NCBI GenBank assembly: GCA_019633425.1
Contig: WSUB01000037.1
Coordinates: 186,001-250,000, forward strand
DNA from: Tulasnella sp. 424
Lineage: Eukaryota; Basidiomycota; Agaricomycetes; Cantharellales; Tulasnellaceae
Reading direction: 5' to 3'
Length of the DNA stretch: 64,000 nt
Position numbers and translations under genes: made by a program. The stretch's first letter is position 1. Each line of letters begins with the position of its first letter. This document shows, piece after piece, positions 31,357-42,939 of this stretch. The notes beneath the pieces are model-generated. The model did no database searches. It had not been told where the DNA came from and was given only the letters and a program-made list of their open reading frames with translations.

Positions 31357-32446
31357 ATGCCTCGCGTCCCTTCAGCAACCTATTTCCCTTACCATCACCA
31401 CCAACAACACGAGAGATCAAGTCCCTATCGCAACAACTCCCTTCAACTCCCTGTCCCCAATACCCGCTCATCTCCTTCCCCTTCAACTTATTCGCATCGC
31501 TCATCTCATTACGCCTCATCCTCTACCGCCTCTCCGCCCCACCCCTTGTCTCCTTTACCTGCCCCGCCAAGGCAGCAATCCACCTCATGGACAGCCCAAG
31601 GAGAGCTATACCCATACATCAAGGGAAAGAAGGTCACAAACTCTCAACTCAACCAACTCCTCGTTCACTTTGCCGAGAATGAGAACCCAAGCAAAGAGCA
31701 GAGGCTTGCTCTCGCTAATCAGCTCTGCATGTATGTCCTTTACGCCCACGCCCCGCCCGCCCCATCCTCTAATCAAATACTGATCCACGACGCGTTTTCT
31801 CAGGTCCTTCAAAGCTCTCTCTATTTGGTTCCAGAATGAGCGCGCCAATGTCAAGAAAGGCCGCTCAAGAGCCGTCAACTCGACGTCTTCTCCATCACCT
31901 GTCGCCGCTCAACCCCCATCGCCTCCTGAAACACACCAACACCTCTCACACCACCAGCCACTCCCAACCCCTCCTTCATCCGTATCTAAACCTCCGCCTT
32001 CTACCTACTACCGGTCGCACCCACTTCATCCCCCGACCACGTTTATCTCTTCACGCAGGCCCCTTCCGCTGGCGCTAAGACCCGTCACAGCTCGGCTATC
32101 TCCGCAACCGGCAATTTCTCCCATCTCGTCATCACGCGGAGGATTCCCATCCCCGTACGCTACCTCCGAATACTATTACGAGGACGAGCACAGGCACGAC
32201 GACAGTGGCGATGACGAGCTCGAAAGCGAAGACGGATCCACCAATCGCACAGCTGTAGACTTTGAAAGCCCAGCCTCAGAGTCCCACCGCCTGCCCGAAG
32301 TAAGGGTCCATCCAGAACCGATCATTGTCCAGGATGGAACGGATGACGACGAAATTATCGAGATTGAGAACCCACACCGACAAATGGACATTGTCGAATG
32401 GGAAGCGGCCACTATTCTGGCTGGATTGAAGGCTGGTTCGCGTTGA
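31357..32446 (+). CDS. Homeodomain transcription factor
   Basis: Two exons (31357-31730, 31804-32446; 73-nt intron) give 338 aa. The homeodomain spans about residues 86-143. Helix 1/2: TNSQLNQLLVHFAENENPSKEQRLALANQLCM. The recognition helix, SFKALSIWFQNERANVKKG, keeps the hallmark W133-F134-x-N136-x-R138. The intron splits a codon just before that helix. Glu137 sits where most homeodomains have Arg/Lys/His. N-terminal 80 residues are Ser/Pro/His-rich. After the homeodomain come Pro/Ser-rich sequence, an acidic segment with a tyrosine cluster (TSEYYYEDEHRHDD), and a conserved-looking C-terminal helix (MDIVEWEAATILAGL). It is likely a nuclear DNA-binding regulator. It does not look like one of a paired HD1/HD2 mating-type set: no partner gene is adjacent. 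Confidence 0.85.
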
Positions 32447-33804
32447 GTGAAACGTGGGGTCGTCCTCCTGTTCTCCTTTCGTTCCCGTATTTGGTAGTGC
32501 ACTGGTGTGCATTCTTTCTCCTTTTTTACTGTGTTTCTTCCCCTTGTCTTGTACTGCACGATATTTATTTACATCCCTTCCGTATTGTTGTTTTTATTGG
32601 TAGCCTATGTCGTTATTGCGAGCTAGGTAGCGAACTACACTAAATGCAGACCTCTTTTGCGTCGTATTAATGAAATTGCCGTGTGAGGGGTCCGTGCCCA
32701 TTTCTGCCTCACCCATGGCCAATAGCCGACCGCGGTGGCGTAACGCGTCGCCAAGGGTCTTTGCAATATCGCGTTGCCAGGGACGCAGGCCGGTCTTTGT
32801 CGTCCCTCGTCCCTTGACTCTCGGCAGGCGAGCATTTATCACCAGAAGCTGACCACTAAGCAGAGTTTGCAGCGACTTACGAGCTCAGCATTACGGATCT
32901 GGTGGGCTTTTTGCTGACTGGTGAATTCGCCCCTGGCTCTTTGCGATCGAGAGACCACGATATTCAATGCAGGATAAGGCTTGAAGCGGAACGATGACGA
33001 AATCCATGTCGTACAGACCTGCTCGGATCAGGTACTACAAATTTCTTCAGTCCGGGTGTTCTGGCAAAAGCTTCAAGCGAGCGACTCGCAGCGGGAGCCG
33101 CTAATAACAGCGCAGACAATTTGGACTGTAGTCGTACCTTCGGTCTGTCGAAGCATATCATGTAATAAGAGAATTCTATGAGTGCCTGTTCTCGGCCTTC
33201 TTGTTTACTAAAAAAGCGTCTCCGATACTTTGAAGTCAAATGTTAACCTGCCTTTTGCGTGACCACCGGGAAATACGCTATCCTTCATCGTGATAGGGCA
33301 TACAGAGGAAATAACTTAATAGGGCAGTAAGAGCAAGTCGTATAGAGTATATTGTCGGTAGCGAAGTGAAGGAAACAGGATGTCGACTAATACCAAGATT
33401 AATATAATCATACGTATTGCAACATTGACTAGTAAGCTGAGTACGGGAAGCGATTGTCCAAGTCGGTGTGGAGGCTGAGTTTGGCGATAGTTGCGAGAGT
33501 TTGTTTCACCGTCCCTTTCAATCCCAACGGCTTGGCTTTTCTGCCTCACAGCTCATTCGACTGAAAACCACCATTTCTCTCTTTCTCATTCCTTATCTCT
33601 TTTAAAAACGCGCTCTCAGGCAGAGGCTGGTGCTTATTTGCTCTAGGCGAAATATCCTAGAAAAGACTCTGCAAGCCGGGTTTCCCTTCCTATTTTACGC
33701 CTGGCTCATTGTGCGTTGTGAAACCGAAAACAGCTCATCCTCGCTGTCACCCTCACTAATCATATCACTTCACCTTGATCACTTAGGCCCTACCATTTTT
33801 TACC
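32447..33804. other. Intergenic, no gene supported
   Basis: 1.36 kb between two plus-strand genes. Short frames on both strands (for example 32964-33239 minus, 32594-32842 minus) lack start context, motifs and splice logic. The last 200 bp contain CT-rich leader sequence. Confidence 0.45.
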
Positions 33805-36800
33805 ATGCCCGCTACGACATCCACCTTTGTTAGCCCTCCAAGACAGTCCCAGCCAGCACGTCCTCGAACGCCTCCAGCCGATATTCATGACAGCACGCCA
33901 TCTTCTCCCACCAACACCATCCCCTCCTCGTCCTCCCACTCCCATCAAACCCAGGTATCATCATCCTTGGCAACAGACACCGCAGCCAGCTCTCCCGATA
34001 TCATTTCCACTTCTCTCCCTTACATAACATCAGCTCTCGAACCGCCAAAAGGATTCGTGCCAGCGCCCAGCTTCAGCATAGCCAGAGCACCACGCTATCC
34101 GGGATGGAGACCTGAACTTGAAACGGGGTTGGGAGCTCCTCCCGCGAGTCCCAACAAGAGGACGTCGGTGTATATGAAACCTGGAGGTGGAATCGGCTCC
34201 CAGACCCCGCCGACAACGAGCCCGCCTTACAGTCCCAGCGCAAAGGACAGCATCCCACCATTACCTTCCCTTGCGACTATAATACCACCCACTCCATCTC
34301 CAAAGTTTATTCCCAAGAAACCGCTGAGCCCGAAGCATCTCATACGGATCGCAAACGCGTTGGGTGTTCAGATCCCTACGCCCATCGGAGGGGGCTTGGG
34401 GGATAGGTCTGCATCCCTCCCTCGGTCGGTTTCGAATGGTGCCTCTCCGTCATCTCCCTCCATCCGGAGACCATCTTCAGCCAACTCAAACCGAGGCATG
34501 AATCAACGAGGAGTCGTCAACTCAGCGACGAGGTTCCTGCTCTACATCGTACCGCCGTCGCACCTTACGGCCGATCTCGTTGGTAATGCAGGGCTCGCAA
34601 ATCAGTTCCGACGTGGATCCCTGCTGCCCCTGCATGCGACTTTGCCTTCCCAATTGAACGCGATTGCGAGGGAATATTCGTTACCATCAACGCAAGGCTT
34701 GGTCGTCTACCTGCTCGACATCAAACACGATGTCTTGGGAGACGAAGCGCAACCAATCGGAGAGGAGTGGCTAGGGCCTAGAATTGGAGAAGATTCATGG
34801 AGAATACTCTGGAGCGGAATGATCAGAGCGGAGAGGGAAACGTTTGAAAGGACGATGGCTTTGCAGAGACAGGCTCTGTCCCCTGCTCCTTCACCCTCGC
34901 CAAGGCTGCCGCCCAGCACCTCTGCACCGTCGAATCTCGCAAATGGAAATTCAAGTCCTGCCGAATCGGTTGACAGCTTGCCAGGGAGCTCAGGGGAAGC
35001 CTCCCCACAACAATCCACCAATCCTCCCCGGTCCGCCTCCCTCCGCCCCTTGTTGACGGAACAGCTTCAACAAGAGGCCGCCCAGAGAGCCAGCTCGCCG
35101 TTCTTTTCGCACACGAGGTCCGAGACAATGCGCTCAGATTCGCCAAGTTTGAGTTCCATCAAAACTACGACATCCGCGGTGTCTCCGCTTCTCCCTTCGC
35201 TCCCCATTGTCGGCAAGATCGAATTTGATATCGACCGAAGTAAAGCAACTTGGTACGATAACTGGGCAAAACGCCCCCGGAGTCGGACTGCATCTACCGG
35301 TGGTCGAGGCAATGGAGGCTCAGAGAGCATGAACGGCGGGAACCGCTCTCCCTTGATACCACTTCAATTGGGGACTATTCCGCCTATCGTTGGCTCAACA
35401 ACTGGCAGGTCTCCCGGACGCAAATTGCCCCCCTCTCCCCTACAACCTGTCTCTCCCCACTTGGATGTCGAAGCTGCCCAGCCGTCGTCGAACCTCCTCA
35501 CTCCAGCCTCAGCTGGATTCTTTGGTGGAAATAGCTCGAACTCTCGATCTAGTACGAGCTTGAGTTCTGATGCCGACGAAGAAGAACATAATGCGGTTCC
35601 ACGGGATTCATTGCTCCTTGTTGCCCAAGAACCTGAGAAGAGGGAGGAGGATGATGATGGGCTTGATTCCGCGCAGGATGATCAGAGCGGTGTGGTTGGC
35701 GGCGTTGGGTACGAGCCTTTGGCAGACGAATTGTCCGAAAAGGAGGAGGAGGAAGACAACCGTCTTTCCGACAACGAAGGCCCATTTGACGAGGATCCAA
35801 CCCAAAGCGGCCAGTCCGAAGATGGTGATGTCCCGAGCAGCAGTCGGGAAGCTCCCGACGGGCGGGATCCGCTTGGTGACGTTTTCCCATCGGATGGGGA
35901 GACTTGGTCTGGCATCCATACGGAAATGACGGACAACACCGCCGTCTCGCCGACTTCGGACTCAAGGATGCACCCTGATCGGGCAGACTACCTCGGCAGG
36001 ACGTCAGAGGACAGCGACTTCACTGAGGAGCTTCCACTCGCCGACAGCAACGCAGACGACTTCCAAGAGGTTTTGGATCTGCTCAACGCCAAACAGCAAC
36101 AGCCGGACCTTGCGGTCCAGTCGCCAACGGAAATCTTACCAGGGGAACTCCCAAGTCAGGTTCCCGTGTCTGTTTTACGTAGCCCCATCATCCTGGACGA
36201 ACACAAGCCAGACTCGTCAGAACCCGAATTCCTGCCCTCGCCCGAGTCCACCACCTCCATGGAGTCGATTCGAGGTCGAAGGCCTGCGCCTTTGATTTTG
36301 GGTCCATCGGATAAGATACCCTCAATTCTGGAGGGCCTTCAGCCTACCCCTCCTGGCCGGCATAGTCTGACCCTTGACACAGCGTTCACTGAAGATCCAT
36401 CCACTCCTCAACCTGAGAGGAATAGCACGATCAGTTCTGACGGCGGAGACTATGATGATGAATACACACAAGAGAAAGAGATGAAAAGGCAGCTGGATGA
36501 ATTGGAAAGAGTGAGTAAAATGATACCTTTTGTCTGAACTGTTGATCGTATTTGCTGACGGTTGCACGGGGCGGCTCCGCAGTCGATCTCCTCGCTTTCG
36601 CCAAGAGAACTTTCGCCCTTACCTCTCGTGACCGAGAGGTCTCCGGCCGGCCGATCGCGCAACGGTACCCCCATACACTCTTTGAACGGCGTAAATGGTC
36701 CAAGATTTCGCTCAGAAGCCCTCGGTGTCGAATTGGCTCACAAGTTAGCAGCAGGGTGAGTTTTCAAAGGATCGCTTGCTCGGGTCAGCCACTAAAAGGC

Positions 36801-38030
36801 GCGAATAGGTATGCTCCGTCAAACGGGAGTAGAGATGCTTCGCCTCACTGGCCTGCCGTCCCGTTCGAAAAAAGCTCTCCGATGTTTACCTCGTCGCCAA
36901 ACTCCAACACGTCGATCCGAACGGAATCCATCTCGGGGGGCCTCATGTCCGAAGAGACGCGCGTACGAAGTCATTTGCAAGCTGAGGAGGACCAGTTGGC
37001 CGCATCTCGGAAATACCGCCCACCCACTCCCGCTAACAAGGACGGTCCTCCTGCGGAATCAACGCCTCCACTAAGTGTTCTCACGACGATGCCGCCAATT
37101 CCTATGGCACCCCGAATTTCTTCGGTCTCTTCTCCGAAGAATAGCAGCCGCTTTTCAGCTGATTCTGCTGTCTCTGAGGAGAACGGGAGAGGTACCTCCG
37201 TTGTTGGTCGTAGTCTGCGAAAACTATGGAGAAAGAGCGGGGCTGCAGCTCAGGCCAGTGCAAGACTTAGTGCCGGAGCCAAGCAGAGTGCTGGAAGGAA
37301 TCCAGGGAAGGAGGATGCACCCCCACCCATGCCCCAAACCAATTCCTCCGTCCAGCCAGGAGCTTTGCGGCAAGAGCTTAGGGCTGAGAGACCAGACTCT
37401 GGTCAAGATCCTTTCTTCTTCGATCAGCAGTCACCTTATCCTACATTCCGTACCATCTCTCCCAGCATGTACCAGCAGGCTCCATATCGAGACCCTCAAG
37501 CCGCACGAGCTCAAGCACCAGCACCAGCACCAGCCCCAGCCCCAGCCTCTACCGCGAACAAAACTCGTTCCATACTCAAAGGTAGACGCGCATCGCCGCC
37601 AGCTCAGGAGACCCCTCAGGCTGAGGTTAGAGAAAAGTCGAAAGGGTTCTTCCCAGGCCGTCGTTCCAACACCAATGATCAAGCCTCACCACCGCCAGGC
37701 CAAAGCGACCAGCATGGCGGCTTGAACGTATCCCGGTCGGATTCTCGTGATGGTGACGCTAGCGGAAATAAGTCTAAAAAGTCACCACCACCAGGCCTCG
37801 TGACACCGGACAACTCGCTGCAAACTGGGGGGCAAAACCTTTCCCCATCTGCTTTTCCTCGCACTGCGTCTAGATCCTCATTCGATGCCGAAGAAACGGT
37901 ATTTCGCCCAAGTATGGATAGCGGGGACCCGCTAACCCCGCGACTGTCGCAATTCGAAATCGTTTCCCCGCGCGGGAAGTCGTTCGAGTTGGAAGAAGAT
38001 CGCCGTGCACAAGTAAACGGGTCACGATAA
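33805..38030 (+). CDS. Large disordered protein with one conserved globular core (hypothetical)
   Basis: Three exons (33805-36510, 36583-36755, 36809-38030; introns 72 and 53 nt) give 1366 aa. It is almost entirely Ser/Pro-rich and low-complexity. One compact, hydrophobic, evolutionarily plausible core lies at about residues 238-345: NSATRFLLYIVPPSHLT, GSLLPLHATLPSQLNAIARE, GLVVYLLDIKHD, WRILWSGMIRAERE. A second short ordered patch is GKIEFDIDRSKATWYDNWAK (about 472-491). Acidic stretches follow (600-740). The third exon has LGVELAHKLAAGY, SLRKLWRKSG and an Ala-Pro repeat. No catalytic, membrane or DNA-binding motif recognised. Disorder plus many SP/TP sites suggests a phospho-regulated scaffold, perhaps of the cell cortex or polarity machinery, but this is speculation. 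Confidence 0.72.
37506..37545 (+). repeat. Ala-Pro dipeptide repeat (coding)
   Basis: Short array of CAAGCACCAGCACCAGCACC-type units inside exon 3 of the disordered protein, encoding alternating Ala-Pro residues. Prone to slippage. Confidence 0.7.
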
Positions 38031-38351
38031 CGTCGAAAAACTCGCCGCCACTCTGATCTCGAATTCCTTACGGTTGTATTAAATTTTACTTTCGTTTATT
38101 TCTTGCCCCCGGGATTCTGCTCTCGCATTCTGTACTTTGCCCTTTGCACGTTGACTGCTATGCTTCGTTTGGTCCCTGGACGTGCTCCTTAATTTTCCAT
38201 ATATTTATCCAAGCTCGGACTTGCCATTAACATTATAAAATGCTGTTTGACTGAGAATCTAGAAGTCTTGTTACTTGGGGGAACGAATATGAGAAACGCT
38301 CTGAGGATTGAACACCAGGAAGTTTGTTCATAAAGGCGACCGGGAAGATTA

Positions 38352-39108
38352 TCATCGGGAGTTAGTAGCGACTGATTGGGCGGTCGAGGCTTCTGCGTTC
38401 AGTTCCTCCTGTGCTTGAGTAGCCCATTTATAAAGTCCCCCTTCGTCGTACGCTTTCTCCAGACGCTTCTCCGCATCGTCCCAAGACCAAGCAGATCCCG
38501 CTGGAGCAGCTTCGACATCTCCGTACAGCTTTTCACTCAGGCCTGGAAGTGCCCGGTAGATCTGACCGCGAACAACGAGGGAAAAATCCTCAAGCTGAGA
38601 GGCGTTAGGATCTGATGCGCGAATTCGATCATAAGAACTCACAGATGATGCTCCAGTGAAGCGATGGACGGCAAAGACTCCCAAGGCGGCGGATGCCCAA
38701 ACCGCTGCAGTTGCAAGTCCAAACGCCCCAAAGGTGTAGAAGGCAGGATTAAAACTCTCCTCTACAGCCGCCGAAGAGTTGAATGGGATATCTGCTGCCG
38801 AGGAAGGCGACGACGGCGAAAACGGGCGAGCTGGACGAGCCTTCCCCGAGAGCAGATCTGCAGGAGACGCCTTGCGCACCGGGGACACGCTTTCAGCAAC
38901 AGGCAACGACGCCGACGATGGGAGAGATGCACGGGAACTGCGGCGAGCAAAGTAAAGCGGAATGCATAACCCAACAGAAATGGCTGCCTGAAGATGAAAT
39001 CGGTCAAAACGAAACCTGACATGAAATATTAGCACGTACGACGCCTATTGTTATGGTTTTGGCTGCATCTGCTTTGCGGATTCGATGTGGTTCTTCGTCG
39101 TCGGCCAT
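38352..39108 (-). CDS. TMEM242-like two-pass membrane protein (hypothetical)
   Basis: Three exons (39108-39040, 38987-38643, 38594-38352) give 218 aa. If the 48-nt second intron is retained (it is in frame and stopless) the product is 234 aa. Residues 16-37 form a first membrane segment (TIGVAAISVGLCIPLYF). Residues about 98-127 form a second (FGLATAAVWASAALGVFAVHRF), followed by SLEDFSLVVRGQIY. The Gly/Ala-rich second helix followed by a basic residue, Phe and SLEDF recalls TMEM242/DUF1358 proteins, linked in animals to mitochondrial complex assembly. That match is from pattern only. It is divergent from NAA15 with just 129 bp between start codons. Confidence 0.6.
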
Positions 39109-39237
39109 GTCGTTGGCACGGGGTGGCGACATTTTCGGATGAGCACAGACGGAGTTTTCGGGTTCCTGGAAATCCTAATTCAGACCAAACCAAATCATCC
39201 GGCGCATTTCCTCGATCTCGACAGCCGTCAGTCGGCC
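39109..39237. promoter_or_regulatory. Compact bidirectional promoter
   Basis: Only 129 bp separate the start codons of the TMEM242-like gene (minus) and NAA15 (plus). Both 5' UTRs and both core promoters must fit here or overlap. No TATA box seen. Confidence 0.55.
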
Positions 39238-42200
39238 ATGGCTTTGCCTTCAAAACGAGCGCTCCCTGCAAAGGAGACTGCTCTCTTCAAGTCTCTCCTC
39301 GTAAGGCTGTCACTTCTCGCACAGCCAGTGACTTATCTCAATCTCTCCACATTAGCAATTATACGAGACGAGGCAATACAAGAAGGCCCTTAAGGTCGCC
39401 GACCAGATACTCAAAAAGACCCCAAAGCATGGAGGTAAGTCTAACTAGTGCACCTGTTCCTTGTATTTTCTTAAACGCCCGCCACAGAGACAACGTCCAT
39501 GAAAGGCCTGGTATTGACCAATCTAAATCGGAAAGAAGAAGGCATCCAGCTTGTCAAGGCTGGTATAACCCTAGACATCGACTCTCACATATGTTGGCAT
39601 GTCTATGGCATCGTGCACAAGGCCGACCGCAACTACGAGGAAGCTTTAAAGTGTTACCTTCAAGCCCTCAAATTCGACAAGGTCTGTCAGGTGAATAAGC
39701 GCTGTGAGACTTACTGAGTTGCTTTCAAGGATAACATCAACATACTCCGTGACTCTGCGCAATTGCAAGTTCAACTCCGACAGTATGAAGCTTTGCAAGA
39801 AACGCGTTTGGCTCTTTTGAAGTTGCGCCCCAATGTCCGACTTGGATGGGTTGGTTTGGCGGTTGCCTACCATCTCAACAATAAGCTCCCGGAAGCTAGG
39901 ACTGTCCTTCAACAATATCTAAAGACCGTCAAGGTCAGCGCATGTCTCGTTGCAGACTTCATCGTGAAGAACTAGGCAAGACTGACAGACTAACCCACTT
40001 TTGTGCCCAGGGTGTTCCAGACTACGACTTTGAATTCTCAGAACTGCTAACGTATTACGTTACGCTGATCGAAGAAACCGGGGACTACGCAGACGCCCTG
40101 CAACTCCTCGAGAACTACGCCAAGGATCGCAGTATTATCGATAAGACAGCAGTTCTAACGATCAAGGGTGAACTCTCATAGACCTCTTGGCATGTTCTAA
40201 CAAAGCATTGATCAATGCTTTGCAGCTCGCCTTCTCCAGAAGCTGGGACGTTCAAACGAAGCAGCGGAGGCATACGATTACCTCCTTACCCAGAACCCAG
40301 AGTCATCTGAGTACTATCACGGCTACTTCCTTACCAAGGGGATAGATTTAGGCTCGTGAAACTACCAGGTTCAACAAGACCGCGACATATACTCATAGTC
40401 GTTGCAGGAAATGTCTCCAACGAGAGTCGCCCAAAAGCTATCGAGCTATTCCAAGCTCTATCCGAAGCGTTGCCGAAAGCCACCAGTCCTCGACGATTGG
40501 CCCTCGATGTTGCATCCGGTAAGCAGATTGACCAGGTGCCTTGACCTATTGTTGATCCGTAGCGTCGCTCAGGTGATCTATTCAAGTCTATGGCAGAAGC
40601 TTACCTTCAAACAGGTCTTGTTAGAGGCGTCCCCTCGCTCTTCTCAGATGTCAAAGCCCTCTATCGTGACGCAGAAAAGCGAGATACCATCGGTCAGATT
40701 GTCCTTGACTTTTCGTCTCGCCTTGGTGAAGCTTTAGCTAGCCCATCGACTTCAAGCAGTGAGGAGCATCCAATGTTCGTCTGATATTACAGCTGAACGT
40801 CCGCATCCCCCTCTTTAGCCGAGTATGACCCAACCACCTATGTCTGGTCGCTCTATTTCCTAGCCCAACATCATTCTCACGTTTCTCCAACAAGGCCCGA
40901 GACTGCGCTCCATTTCATCAACATAGCGCTTGAACATACGCCAACACTCCCCGAGTTATACATGATAAAGGCGAGGATCCTGAAACGCTGTGGAGATCCG
41001 ATCGGTGCTTCTCAGGCCATGGAGGAGGCGAGAGCTCTTGACCTCCAGGACAGGTTCCTCAACACAAAGAGTGCCAAATACTTACTTCGAGACGGCCAGA
41101 TAGAACAGGCCAACTCCGTTCTCGGTCTCTTCACAAAGGTCAGTCGAAACTACACCCATCCCTCACCCTCTCAACCTGGGGTCTTTGCTTTACCTAGAAA
41201 GATGCTCCCAGCCCCGGAGCCGACCTGGAAGAAATGCAATCTCTACTGTACCTCTTGGAAGAAGGCCATGCATACCGCAGTGTCGGAAAGCTCTCCCTCG
41301 CTTTAAAGCGTTATAAGGCAGTAGAAAAGGTGTGTAGTGTCGCATTTGGCCTTGTTTTAAGGTCGCCTCGTGACCGCTACTGGCTATCAGACCTTTAGCG
41401 ATTTCGAAGACGATCAATACGACTTTCATTCCTACTGTCTACGCCGCCATACGTTGAACGCGTATCACGGGTGTGTCGAACATCATCTTTTATTTACGAC
41501 GTGCCCAACGCGAGCTCGCTTTCAGGCTCCTTAGGTTCGAGGACACACTTCGGTCACATGAGGCATACGTCGAGTCAGCATTAGCTGCTGCCAAGGTGAG
41601 AATGGGCGGGACTACCGTCGTAAGAGGAAAATGCTTACTTGAGCAACCCAGATATACGTCCGCATTCACGACGGAGGTCCCAAAGTTATTGCAGCAGCCT
41701 CATGTACGTGCATGTCTTGTCCTTGTTATTATTTGTTCCTCATGTGTTGGAAAGCTGCCGTTGGAGACAGTCAAAAAAAAGGGAAGAAGAAGGCTAAGAA
41801 GGGTGACAAGGAGAAGAAACCCCAAGGTGTTTTCGTTCATGCCGAGGTCCGATCCGTCATTGACAGTCCTTCCGCTCCAGTCCCAGCCCAAGCAAACGAC
41901 GAGAAGGAAGCAGCTCCCGCAGCCCCAGTGGATGATGACCCGGATGGCTTAAAGCTAATAAACACCCCAAAGCCTCTGGAAGAAGCAGCGAAACTTGTTC
42001 GTCCGTTGGAAAACCTTCAGCCGCAGGATATCCGTGTATGGGCAATGGACTTTGACCTTGCTTTGAGACGAGGTATGTGCTAGAACTCACTTGTGGTGCA
42101 TCCATCATGACAGACTCGTTTTCGGTAGGGAAATACCTTCAAGCAATTCGGGCCATCCGGGCCATACAGAAATTACGAGCGGATGATCCTGAACTACACT

Positions 42201-42765
42201 ACCGCGTAGTCCTTCTCAAGACTAGACGTAGGTCATGCCCCTCGCGATTCAAGTCGGTTCTCATTCTGTAAATCCATCTCAGTCACAGGCACGAGTCTTT
42301 CAGAGCATACTCGCGCTGTGCTATCCAAGGCCTTAGATGACTTGACTCCAGCCGACGTTCCCGTGGAGCAAATAAATACGCTATTCCTGCAGAACAATCC
42401 TGGCTCGGCGGCTGCAGTTTTCAGCTACTCTCGCTCACTTTGGGCCATCAAGGGGCAGAGTGTTCTTTCCGACGTGGAGGAGTCAGTCCTTCAGTTAGCG
42501 CGACCTGAATTGCAACCATCAATCGAAGTAAGCGACCTTTTTGCATGCGAGGCCTCCATCTCACCCGCAGACGTCGTAGATTACCCTGCACGCGCTGGAG
42601 TTTCTCCGTGACACAGTCTGCTCGACTCGATCCGAGGAGTTCAGGCAAGCCATGGCGGAGCGTTTCCCCCTTTCAACTAAGTTCAAAACCGAGCCTGAGA
42701 AAGCCAGTATTCGTACCAGTTTGCGCGCCAAGTCGCCACCCCCAGAAGAACCTGACCACGACTAG
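39238..42765 (+). CDS. NAA15: NatA N-terminal acetyltransferase auxiliary subunit Naa15
   Basis: TPR scaffold that anchors the NatA catalytic subunit Naa10 to the ribosome for co-translational N-terminal acetylation. Seventeen exons: 39238-39300, 39356-39434, 39488-39681, 39730-39933, 40011-40167, 40226-40351, 40408-40518, 40573-40758, 40819-41138, 41198-41329, 41391-41470, 41526-41595, 41652-41703, 41755-42072, 42129-42227, 42283-42527, 42580-42765. They give 873 aa, close to yeast (854) and human (866). Recognisable: LYETRQYKKALKVADQIL, GLVLTNLNRKEEG, WHVYGIVHKADRNYEEALKCY, LLRFEDTLRSHEAYVESA, IYVRIHDGGP, a Lys-rich segment (KKGKKKAKKG) and HALEFLRD. Intron 6 (40352-40407) starts with GC, not GT; no GT donor keeps the frame there. 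It converges with PDS5, 174 bp between stops. Confidence 0.93.
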
Positions 42766-42939
42766 TTTGGTCCTTGAGCGAGCTTCATCGTTTTTGTTCC
42801 CCTGTCGTGACTCGTAACACTAGAAATGTAGATACGACGCCGATGGTATTTCAGAAAGTTACAAAGCTCGGGGACAGTAAGACAGCAGGATTAGCATGAA
42901 AACACATAAGTTATGGAGGGAGTCTGTACAGGTATCTGA

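Noticed and set aside
32964..33239. 91-codon minus-strand frame
   Set aside because: Isolated, no motif, no promoter-like sequence.
40356..40544. Alternative in-frame start or exon covering the NAA15 GC-AG intron
   Set aside because: Would need a start at GTG and would not connect to the upstream NAA15 frame; homology requires removal of 40352-40407.
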